Source: Paludibacter sp. UBA6032 (GTDB lineage Bacteria > Bacteroidota > Bacteroidia > Bacteroidales > Paludibacteraceae). Taken from it: a DNA stretch of 64,000 bases. The stretch lies in assembly GCA_002427885.1 (NCBI GenBank), contig DIZI01000031.1:124001-188000 (forward strand). The letters run 5' to 3'. Positions 19,007-27,713 of the stretch are shown here, in pieces. How positions within the stretch are numbered: the first letter of the stretch is position 1; every line of letters starts with the position of its first letter. The notes under the pieces are model-generated. The model made no database searches. It worked only from the letters and a program-made list of their open reading frames with translations, and was not told where the DNA came from. The position numbers and the translations under genes were made by a program.

Positions 19007-20569
19007 ATGAAAATTGCATTAAATCTAATTGATATTTCCGTCATTATCGGATATATTGTTATCCTTCTTGGAATTGCTTTTTGGGCAAGCAGAAACAAGA
19101 AAAAAAATGATAATCTTTTTCTGGCCAATAAAAGTCTTGGATGGTTTGCCATCGGATTGACTATGTGGGGGACTAATGTTGGACCGTCCATGTTGCTTGC
19201 TTCGGCCAGTGCGGGTTACAGTTCGGGTATTGTTTCCGGAAATTTTGCCTGGTATGCTTTCCTTTTTATCATGATGTTGGCATTCGTTTTTGCTCCCCGT
19301 TACCTGGGAGCCAAAGCGTCTACGTTACCCGAATATATGGGTAAACGTTTTGGTCAATCAACCCGTTATCTTCTTGCCTGGTATACACTTATCACTATTC
19401 TGATTTCGTGGCTTTCGCTTGGTTTATTTGCCGGAGGAATTCTGGTGAAGCAAATTTTGGGCATTCCCATGTGGGAATCGGTCATTATCATGGTTGTTTT
19501 TGCGTCCATTCTGACCGCTGCCGGCGGACTAAAAGCCATTGCTTACACCAGCGTTTTCCAAATGATTTTACTAATCGTGGTTTCGCTCACCCTGATGTTG
19601 ATTGGTTTATCGAAGGTGGGCGGTTTGTCGGCACTTTATCATGCAACTCCGGCACATTACTGGCAATTGTTCCAACCCAATACGGATAAAGATTTTCCCT
19701 GGTTGCCAATTGTACTGGGATATCCGATTATGGGTGTGTGGTTCTGGTGCACCGAGCAATCAATGGTGCAATCGGTTTTAGGTGCTAAAAGTCTCAAAGA
19801 AGGTCAATTAGGTGCCAGTTTTATAGGATGGCTTAAAATCCTCGATGTGCCTTTGTTTATTCTGCCCGGTATCATTTGTTTCGTGCTGTTTCCGCATTTA
19901 AAAGATTCCAGCGAAGCATATCTGGTAATGGTTACCAATCTTTTTCCGGTTGGAATGAAAGGGCTGATCATCGTCGTATTGCTGGCTGCGCTGCTGGGAA
20001 ATATCGGTTCGTCGCTTAATTCTGTGAGTACGGTTTACACCATGGATATTTATCTGAAGAAGAATAAACCCAATGCAACCAATACGGAGATCATAAAAAT
20101 TGGACGTTGGGTTACGGTGTTTAGTGCCATTATATCTGTGATTGTGGCACTGGCAATTGATAGTATTAAAGGATTAAATCTTTTTAATATCTTCCAGTCG
20201 GTACTTGGTTTTCTGGCGCCATCTATGTCGGTAGTTTTTCTTTTTGCGGTATTTTGGAAAAAAACAACACCCAAAGCAGTCAATCTGATTCTGACTGCCG
20301 GAACGGCATTTTGTCTTACAGTTGCAGTTTTTTACTGGTGGATTTTCCCCATCGAGAAATATCATTTCTGGCCACACTTTATGATGATTTCGTTCTATCT
20401 GTTTGTCATCCTTTCTATAGCAACAATCATAATTTCCAAATTGGACAAAAAGTCCACTGATCAAAATACTCTTGGGTTGGATAAGCTTCCAAAAACGTCT
20501 AAAATTGTCTGGATTTCATGGATTGTGCTGATTATTGTTATGGTTGCGTTGTATATGTTTTTCAATTGA
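19007..20569 (+). CDS. Sodium:solute symporter (SSS family)
   Basis: A 520-aa inner-membrane transporter with about 13-14 hydrophobic segments. The N-terminus (IIGYIVILLGIAFWASRNKKKNDNLFLANKSLGW) and the GTNVGPSMLLASASAGYSSG loop are typical of SSS/SGLT-type Na+-coupled carriers of sugars or carboxylates. It starts 23 bp after the preceding URO-D gene and is followed after 52 bp by another URO-D gene, so it is probably part of the same transcript and imports the substrate handled there. Neighbouring RhaM-like and RhaT genes make a deoxy-sugar or modified sugar a reasonable guess. Confidence 0.88.
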   Translation: MKIALNLIDISVIIGYIVILLGIAFWASRNKKKNDNLFLANKSLGWFAIGLTMWGTNVGPSMLLASASAGYSSGIVSGNFAWYAFLFIMMLAFVFAPRYLGAKASTLPEYMGKRFGQSTRYLLAWYTLITILISWLSLGLFAGGILVKQILGIPMWESVIIMVVFASILTAAGGLKAIAYTSVFQMILLIVVSLTLMLIGLSKVGGLSALYHATPAHYWQLFQPNTDKDFPWLPIVLGYPIMGVWFWCTEQSMVQSVLGAKSLKEGQLGASFIGWLKILDVPLFILPGIICFVLFPHLKDSSEAYLVMVTNLFPVGMKGLIIVVLLAALLGNIGSSLNSVSTVYTMDIYLKKNKPNATNTEIIKIGRWVTVFSAIISVIVALAIDSIKGLNLFNIFQSVLGFLAPSMSVVFLFAVFWKKTTPKAVNLILTAGTAFCLTVAVFYWWIFPIEKYHFWPHFMMISFYLFVILSIATIIISKLDKKSTDQNTLGLDKLPKTSKIVWISWIVLIIVMVALYMFFN

Positions 20570-20573
20570 TATT

Positions 20574-20601
20574 GTAAAGACGGGGCATGCCCCGTCTCTA
20601 C
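20574..20601. repeat. 28-bp palindrome, constant arms, copy 1
   Basis: GTAAAGACG, a 10-nt core (GGGCATGCCC) and CGTCTCTAC form a near-perfect palindrome (one arm mismatch) just after the symporter stop codon. The second copy at 21653-21680 shares the arms but not the core. Confidence 0.85.
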
Positions 20602-20621
20602 TGAAAAAACATAAAATTACT

Positions 20622-21656
20622 ATGACTCACAAAGAACGTTTTTTCGCCACCATTGCCAACCAACCGGTCGATCGTCCGGCTTCGTGGTTGGGATTGCCTG
20701 TGCCTGCTGCTGTCCCGGGATTACTGAAGTATTTCAAGGTAAACTCGGTGGATGAACTGAAAATAAAACTCGACGATGATATTTACCCGATAGAAGTTCC
20801 CTATAATTTTCCGCCTTCAAACCATATTGCCTGCGCTTTTAAATTTGCTAAAGTTTCTCACGACGACAAACCTGATGAACGAACATTGACAGCACCCGGC
20901 TTTTTTGAAGATATTGAAGATCCTGCATTGGTGGATACTTTTCCATGGCCAGATCCTGCATTGTATATCGACATAGAAGAATCACGCAGATTGGCTTTGG
21001 CAGTAAATCCTGATTATGTGAGAATGGGTGTGATGTGGAGTGCGCATTTTCAGGATGCCTGTGCGGCCTTCGGAATGGAAAAAGCATTGATGGTCATGCT
21101 TATAAATCCTGAAATGTTTCAGGCAGTGATTGATCGTATTACTGATTTCTACCTGAAAGCAAACGAGCTTTTCTACGAAGCAACAAAAGGTTATCTTGAT
21201 GCCGTTTTAATTGGAAATGACTTTGGGAGCCAGAATGGTTTGATGGTTGATCCGGATTCTTTGCGAGCCTATGTTTTTTCAGGAACAAAGAAACTGATTG
21301 ATCAGGCTAAAAGTTATGGTCTTAAAGTAATTCATCATTCCTGCGGTTCCATTTATCCGATTATTCAGGATTTAATTGATTTGGGTGTAGATTCCATTCA
21401 CCCGATTCAGGCGTTGGCTCAGGACATGGATGCTTTGACGCTGAAAGCCGGATTTTATGGAAAAACATCCTTCTGTGGTGGTGTAGATGCACAGCATTTA
21501 TTGGTCAATGGTAAACCTAATGAAATTACAGCTAAAGTTCATGAATTGAAACAATTATTTCCCACCGGATTAATTATTTCGCCCAGTCACGAAGCTATAT
21601 TACCGGATATTCCGCCGGCGAACATTGAGGCTACGTTTAATGCAATCAACTCGTAG
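20622..21656 (+). CDS. URO-D-family methyltransferase-like protein
   Basis: A 344-aa cytosolic TIM-barrel protein of the uroporphyrinogen decarboxylase/methyltransferase superfamily. The start is the ATG at 20622 (MTHKERFFATI), preceded by a palindromic repeat; a longer in-frame start would overlap the symporter. It has the HxCG metal motif (His239, Cys241 in IHHSCGSIYPI) and, in the place where MtaA has its third ligand Cys, SPSHEAILPDIPPANI (His323), so a variant zinc site is likely. A role in transferring a methyl group from substrate to the corrinoid protein (or from it) is inferred from family and from the corrinoid genes in the same cluster. Confidence 0.75.
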   Translation: MTHKERFFATIANQPVDRPASWLGLPVPAAVPGLLKYFKVNSVDELKIKLDDDIYPIEVPYNFPPSNHIACAFKFAKVSHDDKPDERTLTAPGFFEDIEDPALVDTFPWPDPALYIDIEESRRLALAVNPDYVRMGVMWSAHFQDACAAFGMEKALMVMLINPEMFQAVIDRITDFYLKANELFYEATKGYLDAVLIGNDFGSQNGLMVDPDSLRAYVFSGTKKLIDQAKSYGLKVIHHSCGSIYPIIQDLIDLGVDSIHPIQALAQDMDALTLKAGFYGKTSFCGGVDAQHLLVNGKPNEITAKVHELKQLFPTGLIISPSHEAILPDIPPANIEATFNAINS

Positions 21657-21680
21657 AGACGCACTGCAGTGCGTCTCTAC
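21653..21680. repeat. 28-bp palindrome, constant arms, copy 2
   Basis: GTAGAGACG, core CACTGCAGTG, CGTCTCTAC: a perfect 28-bp palindrome whose first bases include the TAG stop of the upstream methyltransferase gene. It separates that gene from the mutarotase gene. Confidence 0.9.
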
Positions 21681-21699
21681 TCTACAAAACAAAAATATT

Positions 21700-22023
21700 A
21701 TGAAACGATTTGGACAAATAATTCATCTAAAACCTGATTGTGCCGACGAATACGTGAAACAGCACGCTGCTGTGTGGCCCGGAGTTTTAAAAATGATAAA
21801 CGATTGTAATATAAAGAATTATTCCATTTATAAAAAAGACAATGTGCTTTTTTCGTATTTTGAATATGTTGGTGATGATTTTGAAAGCGATATGTCAAAA
21901 ATGGCGGCAGATGAAGAGACGCAGCGTTGGTGGGCTGTAGTAAAACCATTGATGCAACCGATTGAAAACCGTAATATCGGTGAGTTTTGGGCTGATATGG
22001 AAGAAATTTTTCATTTAGATTAA
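21700..22023 (+). CDS. L-rhamnose/L-fucose mutarotase-like protein
   Basis: A 107-aa cytosolic protein of the RhaM family, which interconverts alpha and beta anomers of L-rhamnose or related deoxy sugars. Start set at ATG 21700 (MKRFGQIIHLKP), since the longer frame runs through a palindrome. Family features are complete: DEYVKQHAAVWPGVLKMI (catalytic-type His in the helix), IKNYSIYKKDNVLFSYFEY and the ETQRWWAVVKPLM motif with the WW pair. It is the clearest sugar-specific gene in the cluster and, with RhaT downstream, points to L-rhamnose, L-fucose or a modified form as substrate. Confidence 0.87.
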   Translation: MKRFGQIIHLKPDCADEYVKQHAAVWPGVLKMINDCNIKNYSIYKKDNVLFSYFEYVGDDFESDMSKMAADEETQRWWAVVKPLMQPIENRNIGEFWADMEEIFHLD

Positions 22024-22120
22024 ATATAAACGATATGAGTTTTGATATTCAACAATGATAATTAGCTAATTGAGAAAAAATTATAATGCAAGTGATGTTA
22101 TAAAATTCAAATAAATTTTG

Positions 22121-22128
22121 TAATTTTG
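22121..22128 (+). promoter_or_regulatory. -7 box upstream of the DUF362 gene
   Basis: TAATTTTG matches TAnnTTTG. The TTG at 22126, which would extend the downstream frame, lies inside this box, supporting the ATG at 22180 as the real start. No clear -33 box. Confidence 0.35.
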
Positions 22129-22179
22129 ATCAAATTATACCTTGAAAAAAGATATTTTAGCTTTTTAAAAATAATATGT

Positions 22180-24147
22180 ATGACAATTATTAAAAACTAT
22201 TTTAAAAATGTGAAACTTTTAAAATGGTCGGCACTTGCAATTAGTTTGCTCGCATTATTTGCAATGGATATGGCTTTCACGGGAACTCAAACTGTAATAG
22301 AGGGTTCTTTTAGAGCCGATTCACTTTTTACTGCAGTACCGGCATCTGCAACTTCGGTAGCTGTGATTGCTTCAGATAATGTTAGTTTGACTAATCCCGT
22401 TTCGATGACATCAACATCCCTGACTTTTATTCAAATAAAAGATATGGTCAAAAAATCCATCAATTTGGTTGGTGGTATTTCCAAATATGTTCACAATGGA
22501 GATTCTGTAATTATAAAACCAAATATAGTGGGTGCCAAACTAACAGGAGATGGTGAAAATACAGATATTCGGGTGGTAAAAGCGATTATTAAACTTATTT
22601 ACGAACAATATGGAAATGGTTGTACTATTTTCATTGGAGAAGGTTCTGCCCGTAGTACAGCTCAAATGGGTGGTGTGCTCTGGAAAGCAGCAGGATACCA
22701 GGATTTATCTACAGATGCTGATTTAACAGGAATAAATTTTCAACTGCTTGATTTAAATGATGAAGCTGCAGGAGGAGTTAATCTGATTTATAAAAAGACA
22801 ACAAATAGTCTTGCCATAGATCAGGGTGGAAGTTACTGGATTCATAAATATTTAGTTTCACCGAATGTAAAATATATTGATGTCCCTGTGTTGAAAATGC
22901 ATGAACCGGGAATGACAAATTGTTTAAAGAACCAAATCGGAATTGCAGCTGGCTATCGATATGGTTTTAATAAAATGGCCGGTGGTGCCGGTGGTTATAA
23001 ACTTATTCATCATGGTCATTTTACGGCAGCTTATAACTGGAAATCATGGCAGGATGAGGAATTAACCGATTTATCCAGTTGTATTGATCGTTTTGATTTA
23101 TGTGTCGTAGATGCATTGTTATGTTTGGAAAGTCAAAAAACGACCATGTCAGGAGGCTCAAATCAGGTAAGACTAAATACCATTATTGCCGGACCAGACC
23201 CTGTTGCTGTAGATCATGTTTGTGCCAGAATAATTGGTTCAAATCCGGATGATATAGCTTTTCTAACAATGGGTGCAAAAATAGGTTTAGGAACCAACGA
23301 CCCGGATAGTATAAGCATTTTTGGGGAAAATATTAAAACAAAATATATGCATCGTTTTGATCGTGGTACTACTGTTCATGCCACTTATGGTCAAGGGAAC
23401 CGTGTTTGGTTGATATCGCCTGCTTTTAATTATACAACCATGGCTAATCAATATATTGCTAATGAAGCTAAATTGGCACCATCTAAGGGAGATCCGGGAT
23501 GGTCAGCCCCAATATATTTCTTCGATGATAGGATTGATTTAGCAAGTTTTCTTAAACCTTCAAGTAGTGCTGTAGCTTATTGTTATACAAATGTATACTC
23601 GCCTAAAGCTACGACAGGTTCAGAACTATGGCTAAATTCAGAAGAACAGATGATTGTTTATTTAAACGGTGTTCAGGTGTATAATTACAACGGTGTAGCC
23701 AGACCAAACGGAAATTTTGTAACAGACAAACCACTTATTAATTTGTTGGCAGGAGAAAATACTTTGCTTGTAAAAGTACTTCAGACAACCGGTTGTTATG
23801 ATTTTGCTTTAAATATATGCGAACCCGGTACAATGGGTAACAGAGTAGATGGATTAAAATTTTATATTAAGAATTACAATGTTCCCGCTCCTTTGCTTTC
23901 TACAACAACTCAATTCAAAAATATTTCTTTTCCTTTTGATAAGCTTCGCATATTGCAAACAACAAATCAATTAACTGTTCAGAATGATGATGTAACTGAA
24001 ATTGCTTTATATAATATGAATGGCGTGAAACTAGCCGGAACAAATGAAAAAAGTATAATTATCAGCAATTTGAAAGCAGGTATTTATATACTATCGGCTA
24101 AGTTAAATAATAGTTCTGTCATAAGTAAGAAAATTGTAAAACAATAA
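22180..24147 (+). CDS. Exported DUF362-domain protein with T9SS sorting tail
   Basis: A 655-aa exported protein. After an N-terminal membrane/signal segment (LLKWSALAISLLALFAMDMAF) it carries a DUF362-like domain (about 75-375): the motifs KPNIVGAKLTGDGENTD, GEGSARSTAQMGG, PVLKMHEPGMTNCLKNQIG and a PDPVAVDHVCARIIG segment are typical of that family, whose members are usually cytosolic and often fused to Fe-S domains. A middle beta-rich region (WLNSEEQMIVYLNGVQVYNYNG) looks like a carbohydrate-binding or discoidin-type fold. The last ~70 residues are a T9SS sorting domain (IALYNMNGVKL, LKAGIYILSAKL). Function unknown; its cell-surface destination suggests glycan handling. Confidence 0.72.
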   Translation: MTIIKNYFKNVKLLKWSALAISLLALFAMDMAFTGTQTVIEGSFRADSLFTAVPASATSVAVIASDNVSLTNPVSMTSTSLTFIQIKDMVKKSINLVGGISKYVHNGDSVIIKPNIVGAKLTGDGENTDIRVVKAIIKLIYEQYGNGCTIFIGEGSARSTAQMGGVLWKAAGYQDLSTDADLTGINFQLLDLNDEAAGGVNLIYKKTTNSLAIDQGGSYWIHKYLVSPNVKYIDVPVLKMHEPGMTNCLKNQIGIAAGYRYGFNKMAGGAGGYKLIHHGHFTAAYNWKSWQDEELTDLSSCIDRFDLCVVDALLCLESQKTTMSGGSNQVRLNTIIAGPDPVAVDHVCARIIGSNPDDIAFLTMGAKIGLGTNDPDSISIFGENIKTKYMHRFDRGTTVHATYGQGNRVWLISPAFNYTTMANQYIANEAKLAPSKGDPGWSAPIYFFDDRIDLASFLKPSSSAVAYCYTNVYSPKATTGSELWLNSEEQMIVYLNGVQVYNYNGVARPNGNFVTDKPLINLLAGENTLLVKVLQTTGCYDFALNICEPGTMGNRVDGLKFYIKNYNVPAPLLSTTTQFKNISFPFDKLRILQTTNQLTVQNDDVTEIALYNMNGVKLAGTNEKSIIISNLKAGIYILSAKLNNSSVISKKIVKQ

Positions 24148-24343
24148 GTTCAGAGTTTTATCCATTTTGAGACCTATCATATAGATTTTATAATTGGATA
24201 AATTTAAATGACTGATATATATACAAGATATTATTTTCTTTGAATCTTTAAAAATTCTTTTTACTATTATAAAAATTCATGCTAAGGCTATACTTATCAG
24301 ACAAAAACCATTCAAATATTTTTAAAAGATTCAATTAGAGGAA

Positions 24344-25264
24344 ATGAATTATTTACAGTTACTTATATCAAGATTCTTTCATACATACACCTATAATATA
24401 TTAATTGATTCATGGAAACTTTTTACGAGTTTATGGATTTATTTACTCATTGGAATTTTTTTTACCGCTCTTTTTCAGGCTTTTCTGGATAAACAAAAAT
24501 TAAGCGAATGGGTGAAGCGAAACTCGCATATCTCAATTTTTGGTGCAGCTGCTTTTGGTGTGATTTCTCCTCTGGGAACTTATATTTGCTTGCCAATGGC
24601 AGGAAGTTTATTTAGAAAAGGCACTCCACTTGCCCCTTTAATGGCTTTTTTGGTAGCATCGCCTATTTTAAATCCAACTATCTTTATGTTAACAGTTGGA
24701 GCGTTTAGTTATGAAATGGCATTTGTTCGGTTATTTACAGGCATTTTTCTTGGAGTTATCGGAGGTTATTTATTTATGTATTTAGATAATCATGTAGGTA
24801 AAATATCCATAGAGGAACCACCAATAATGGATAAGAAAATGAATGAAGTTAATAGAACATTGTTCCAGAAATTTTTAAAAGAATTTAAGGGTTCTACCTT
24901 ATACATGCTAAAGTATTTTTCGATTGCAATTGTAATTGCTGCAGCAATAAAAAATTTAATTACCAGTGATCAGGTTGACTGGATGTTAGGAAATGGTTCG
25001 TTTCTATCGGTAGTGTTTGCTGCCGGAGCAGGTATTCCACTTTATTCATGTGGTGGTGCAGCCATTCCAGTACTTTATCAACTCTCTGAATTAGGTATGA
25101 CCAAAGGCGCTGTACTAGCATTCTTTATTTCAGGCCCCTCAACAAGAATTTCGAATTTAGTAATCTTGAAATCTGTATTTAATTTTCGGATTCTTTCTAT
25201 ATACTTAAGTCTAGTCCTTTTAGGTGCTGTTTTATTCGGTTTTATATACAATTTGGTTCCCTGA
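24344..25264 (+). CDS. ArsP_1-family permease (SO_0444-like)
   Basis: A 306-aa inner-membrane permease with about eight hydrophobic segments in two homologous halves. The first half shows GVISPLGTYICLPMAGSLFRKGTPLAPLMAFLVASPILNP, the second GAGIPLYSCGGAAIPVLYQL and GPSTRISNL; the Cys-containing PLYSCGG and paired PI-P loops are characteristic of the DUF318/ArsP_1 family, which includes exporters of trivalent organoarsenicals and possible metal permeases. The start ATG follows an AGAGGAA sequence. It is 196 bp after the DUF362 gene. Why such a permease sits in a sugar/corrinoid cluster is unclear. Confidence 0.8.
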   Translation: MNYLQLLISRFFHTYTYNILIDSWKLFTSLWIYLLIGIFFTALFQAFLDKQKLSEWVKRNSHISIFGAAAFGVISPLGTYICLPMAGSLFRKGTPLAPLMAFLVASPILNPTIFMLTVGAFSYEMAFVRLFTGIFLGVIGGYLFMYLDNHVGKISIEEPPIMDKKMNEVNRTLFQKFLKEFKGSTLYMLKYFSIAIVIAAAIKNLITSDQVDWMLGNGSFLSVVFAAGAGIPLYSCGGAAIPVLYQLSELGMTKGAVLAFFISGPSTRISNLVILKSVFNFRILSIYLSLVLLGAVLFGFIYNLVP

Positions 25265-25323
25265 GTCTTTTATTGCTAATCTTTTTTATACTGTAATTTA
25301 TTTTTTTCGTAGTAAATAAAATA

Positions 25324-26307
25324 ATGAAAAAACTATTCCTTTTACTCTTTATATTAGCCATAAGTATCCCATATACGCTTGCCAATGATAATCAGGTTGT
25401 TTGGAATATTGACAACCTTAGTTCGATTGGCGGTTATGGGGTACTGATTTTTGGAAATCCTAAAATAATAACAACTGACAATGGCAATGCATTGGAATTT
25501 AATGGAAACGCAATAACAGCACCTGGAACAAATGCCGGCGATAGAATACAGATAACAGGGAATCCATTAGGTACAACTATTTCGGAATTTACTATTGAAA
25601 TGATTTTTAAACCTTATGCGACAACCACTGATTTTGCTCCCCGTGTTTTTCATATTTGTCGTCCGGATAGTATGAGTGGACCCAGAGTTATGACTATGGA
25701 GATTCGATCGACGAGTTCGTGGACTACCGATTTTTATATTAAAAGCGTTACCGGTTCCGGGAAGATGGGTACTAAGTCATATCCTACCGACCAATGGATG
25801 CATATGGCAATGACTTATAAGAATGGTGTGATGAATGGCTATGTAAACGGGATGTTGGACGCGACTCAAACTGGATCAACATACACCGGTTTACCTGCAA
25901 CTGCTGAAGTCTCCTTAGGTGGACGTATGAATAATATGAATTATTTTAAGGGTTCAATTCGAAAATTAATTTTTACGCCAATAGCACTTGATCCATCTCA
26001 ATTTACGATGGATGGAACTACCGGGGTTAATAATATTGCAAATGAAGACTATAAGCTTTTTCAAAATTATCCTAATCCTGTTTGCAATGATACAGAGATT
26101 TCTTTTACACTTGCGTGTTCAGAACAAGTCAGTATCAAAGTTTTTAATAATATGGGGCACGAAGTACAAACATTGGTGAACAGTTTTAAAAAAGAAGGAA
26201 AACACAAAGTATGCATTGGAAAAGGCAATCTTTCAGCAGGAATGTATTTCTATACTATGTCTACTGCTTCTGGTTATTTTGAATCGAAAAAAATGATCAT
26301 ACTATAA
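25324..26307 (+). CDS. Secreted LamG/concanavalin-A-like protein with T9SS tail
   Basis: A 327-aa exported protein: signal peptide (MKKLFLLLFILAISIPYTLA), a LamG-like beta-sandwich at about 30-230 (GNALEFNGN, ISEFTIEMIFKPY, QWMHMAMTYKNGVMNGYVNGML, LGGRMNNMNYFKGSIRKLIF) and a C-terminal T9SS sorting domain at about 245-327 beginning KLFQNYPNPVCNDTEI and ending KKMIIL. LamG folds usually bind glycans. With the preceding DUF362 protein it may form part of the cell-surface equipment of the cluster. No catalytic residues are recognised. Confidence 0.78.
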   Translation: MKKLFLLLFILAISIPYTLANDNQVVWNIDNLSSIGGYGVLIFGNPKIITTDNGNALEFNGNAITAPGTNAGDRIQITGNPLGTTISEFTIEMIFKPYATTTDFAPRVFHICRPDSMSGPRVMTMEIRSTSSWTTDFYIKSVTGSGKMGTKSYPTDQWMHMAMTYKNGVMNGYVNGMLDATQTGSTYTGLPATAEVSLGGRMNNMNYFKGSIRKLIFTPIALDPSQFTMDGTTGVNNIANEDYKLFQNYPNPVCNDTEISFTLACSEQVSIKVFNNMGHEVQTLVNSFKKEGKHKVCIGKGNLSAGMYFYTMSTASGYFESKKMIIL

Positions 26308-26388
26308 TAGACTTATTAAAATTCATAATTATAAATAATGAGTGTAACATCTTTTATAATATATGGTTAGTTCAATCAAATTTATAAC

Positions 26389-27447
26389 ATGATAAATTCT
26401 AATCCTTTACTTGGGACATTTTTTCACGCGGTTGGCGGTGCTTCGGCTTCAACCTGTTATTTGCCCAGTCAGAAAACCAAACAATGGTCGTGGGGAACAT
26501 TCTGGTTGGTTCAGTCGGCTTTTGCCTGGCTGATTATGCCATTGGTGGTTGGATATTTCACCGTACCTGATTTTTTCGATATTCTGAAAAATGCTCCTTC
26601 CAAAACATTCTGGACTGCCTTTTTACTCGGGGGTGTGTATGGATTTGGTGGAATGTCATTCGGATTTGCCATTCAGAACATAGGCTATTCACTAACGTAT
26701 TCCATCAGTATCGGACTTTCAGCTATACTTGGAACCATGACGCCTTTGATTCTCCGTGGTCAGGTGATTGAATATTTCAATCGTCCCGGAAGCACGATTG
26801 TACTTGTTGGAATGATCGTGGCAGTTGCCGGAATTATATTTATTGGTTTGGCCGGTTTCAAAAAAGAAAAGGATTTGGGCGAATTGAAAAACTCCGTTCA
26901 TTTCAAAATGAAAATTGGTTTGACATTAGCTATTATTGCCGGATTCCTTTCGGCAGTTTTTAATATTTCACTCGAAGCCGGACAACCGATTTCGGATATT
27001 GCAGCACAACATGGAGCCGGTGAATTTGAGGGCAATGCCAAACTAATTGTTTCTACTGCAGGATGTTTTGTGGTGAATCTGATATGGTTTCTGATTGCCG
27101 GAATTAAAGATAAAACGCTGAAAGAATTCACAAAAGCAAGCGGTATTCCATTTAGTCAGCGATTTAAAAATACCTTATGGTCAGCTTTGGCCGGAACACT
27201 TTGGTGCGGACAGTTCTTCTTTTACGGACTTGGTCATGTTCGCATGGGTAACTTTCAATTCATCAGTTGGGTGTTACATATGACGATGTTAATATTTTTT
27301 AGTTACGGAGTCGGGTTATTGATGAAAGAGTGGAAACAGGTTTCGAAAAGAACTTACATCATTTTAATTTTCGCCCTGGTACTTTTATTTGCTTCATCCG
27401 TCATTATATCTTACGGCAGTTATTACGGGGAACAAATGTTGAAATAA
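26389..27447 (+). CDS. rhaT: L-rhamnose/H+ symporter RhaT
   Basis: A 352-aa inner-membrane transporter with about ten hydrophobic segments, matching RhaT: the N-terminus LLGTFFHAVGGASASTCYLPSQKTKQWSWGTFW, VGGIFDG-like positions replaced by GGVYGFGGMSFGFAIQNIGYS, and WCGQFFFYGLGHVRMG. It imports L-rhamnose (or a close relative) with protons. No rhamnose isomerase, kinase or aldolase is in this window, so catabolic genes must be elsewhere. It is followed by a 266-bp repeat-rich gap and then the corrinoid genes. Confidence 0.92.
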   Translation: MINSNPLLGTFFHAVGGASASTCYLPSQKTKQWSWGTFWLVQSAFAWLIMPLVVGYFTVPDFFDILKNAPSKTFWTAFLLGGVYGFGGMSFGFAIQNIGYSLTYSISIGLSAILGTMTPLILRGQVIEYFNRPGSTIVLVGMIVAVAGIIFIGLAGFKKEKDLGELKNSVHFKMKIGLTLAIIAGFLSAVFNISLEAGQPISDIAAQHGAGEFEGNAKLIVSTAGCFVVNLIWFLIAGIKDKTLKEFTKASGIPFSQRFKNTLWSALAGTLWCGQFFFYGLGHVRMGNFQFISWVLHMTMLIFFSYGVGLLMKEWKQVSKRTYIILIFALVLLFASSVIISYGSYYGEQMLK

Positions 27448-27454
27448 TGTAATT

Positions 27455-27700
27455 TTGTTCTGCGGGCGTTATTTATAGTTATTTGCTTCGCGTTATTTAC
27501 CTTCAGCGTTATTATTTGTAATACAAAGCAAATAACATCCAAACGAAAAAATAAGCGAAGTGTTAATAGCACGTAATAAATAACAGCTAATGGCTTAATA
27601 ACGTGCGAAACACAAATTACACTAAGTAAATAACGCTGAAGGTAAATAACAAACGAAGTTTAAATAACACCCGAAGGGCAAATAACATGAAATAAATAAC
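27455..27700. repeat. Mini-hairpin/AAATAAC array, site 1
   Basis: The spacer between rhaT and the corrinoid gene is built of heptamers GTTATTT in its left part (for example 27468, 27478, 27492) and AAATAAC in its right part (27628, 27644, 27662, 27680, 27694, plus variant AAATTAC at 27614), separated by 7-11-nt cores that are themselves small palindromes (CCCGAAGGG, GCTTCGC, ACTAAGT). The whole forms a degenerate large inverted repeat. Confidence 0.75.
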
Positions 27701-27713
27701 AAAGTATAATATT

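Noticed and set aside
20535..20621. Upstream in-frame extension of the URO-D gene overlapping the symporter
   Set aside because: It reads through a 28-bp palindrome and adds residues unlike the family; ATG 20622 fits.
27455..27700. CRISPR array
   Set aside because: The repeats are only 7 nt, steps vary from 14 to 18 nt and orientation flips in the middle; there are no cas genes.
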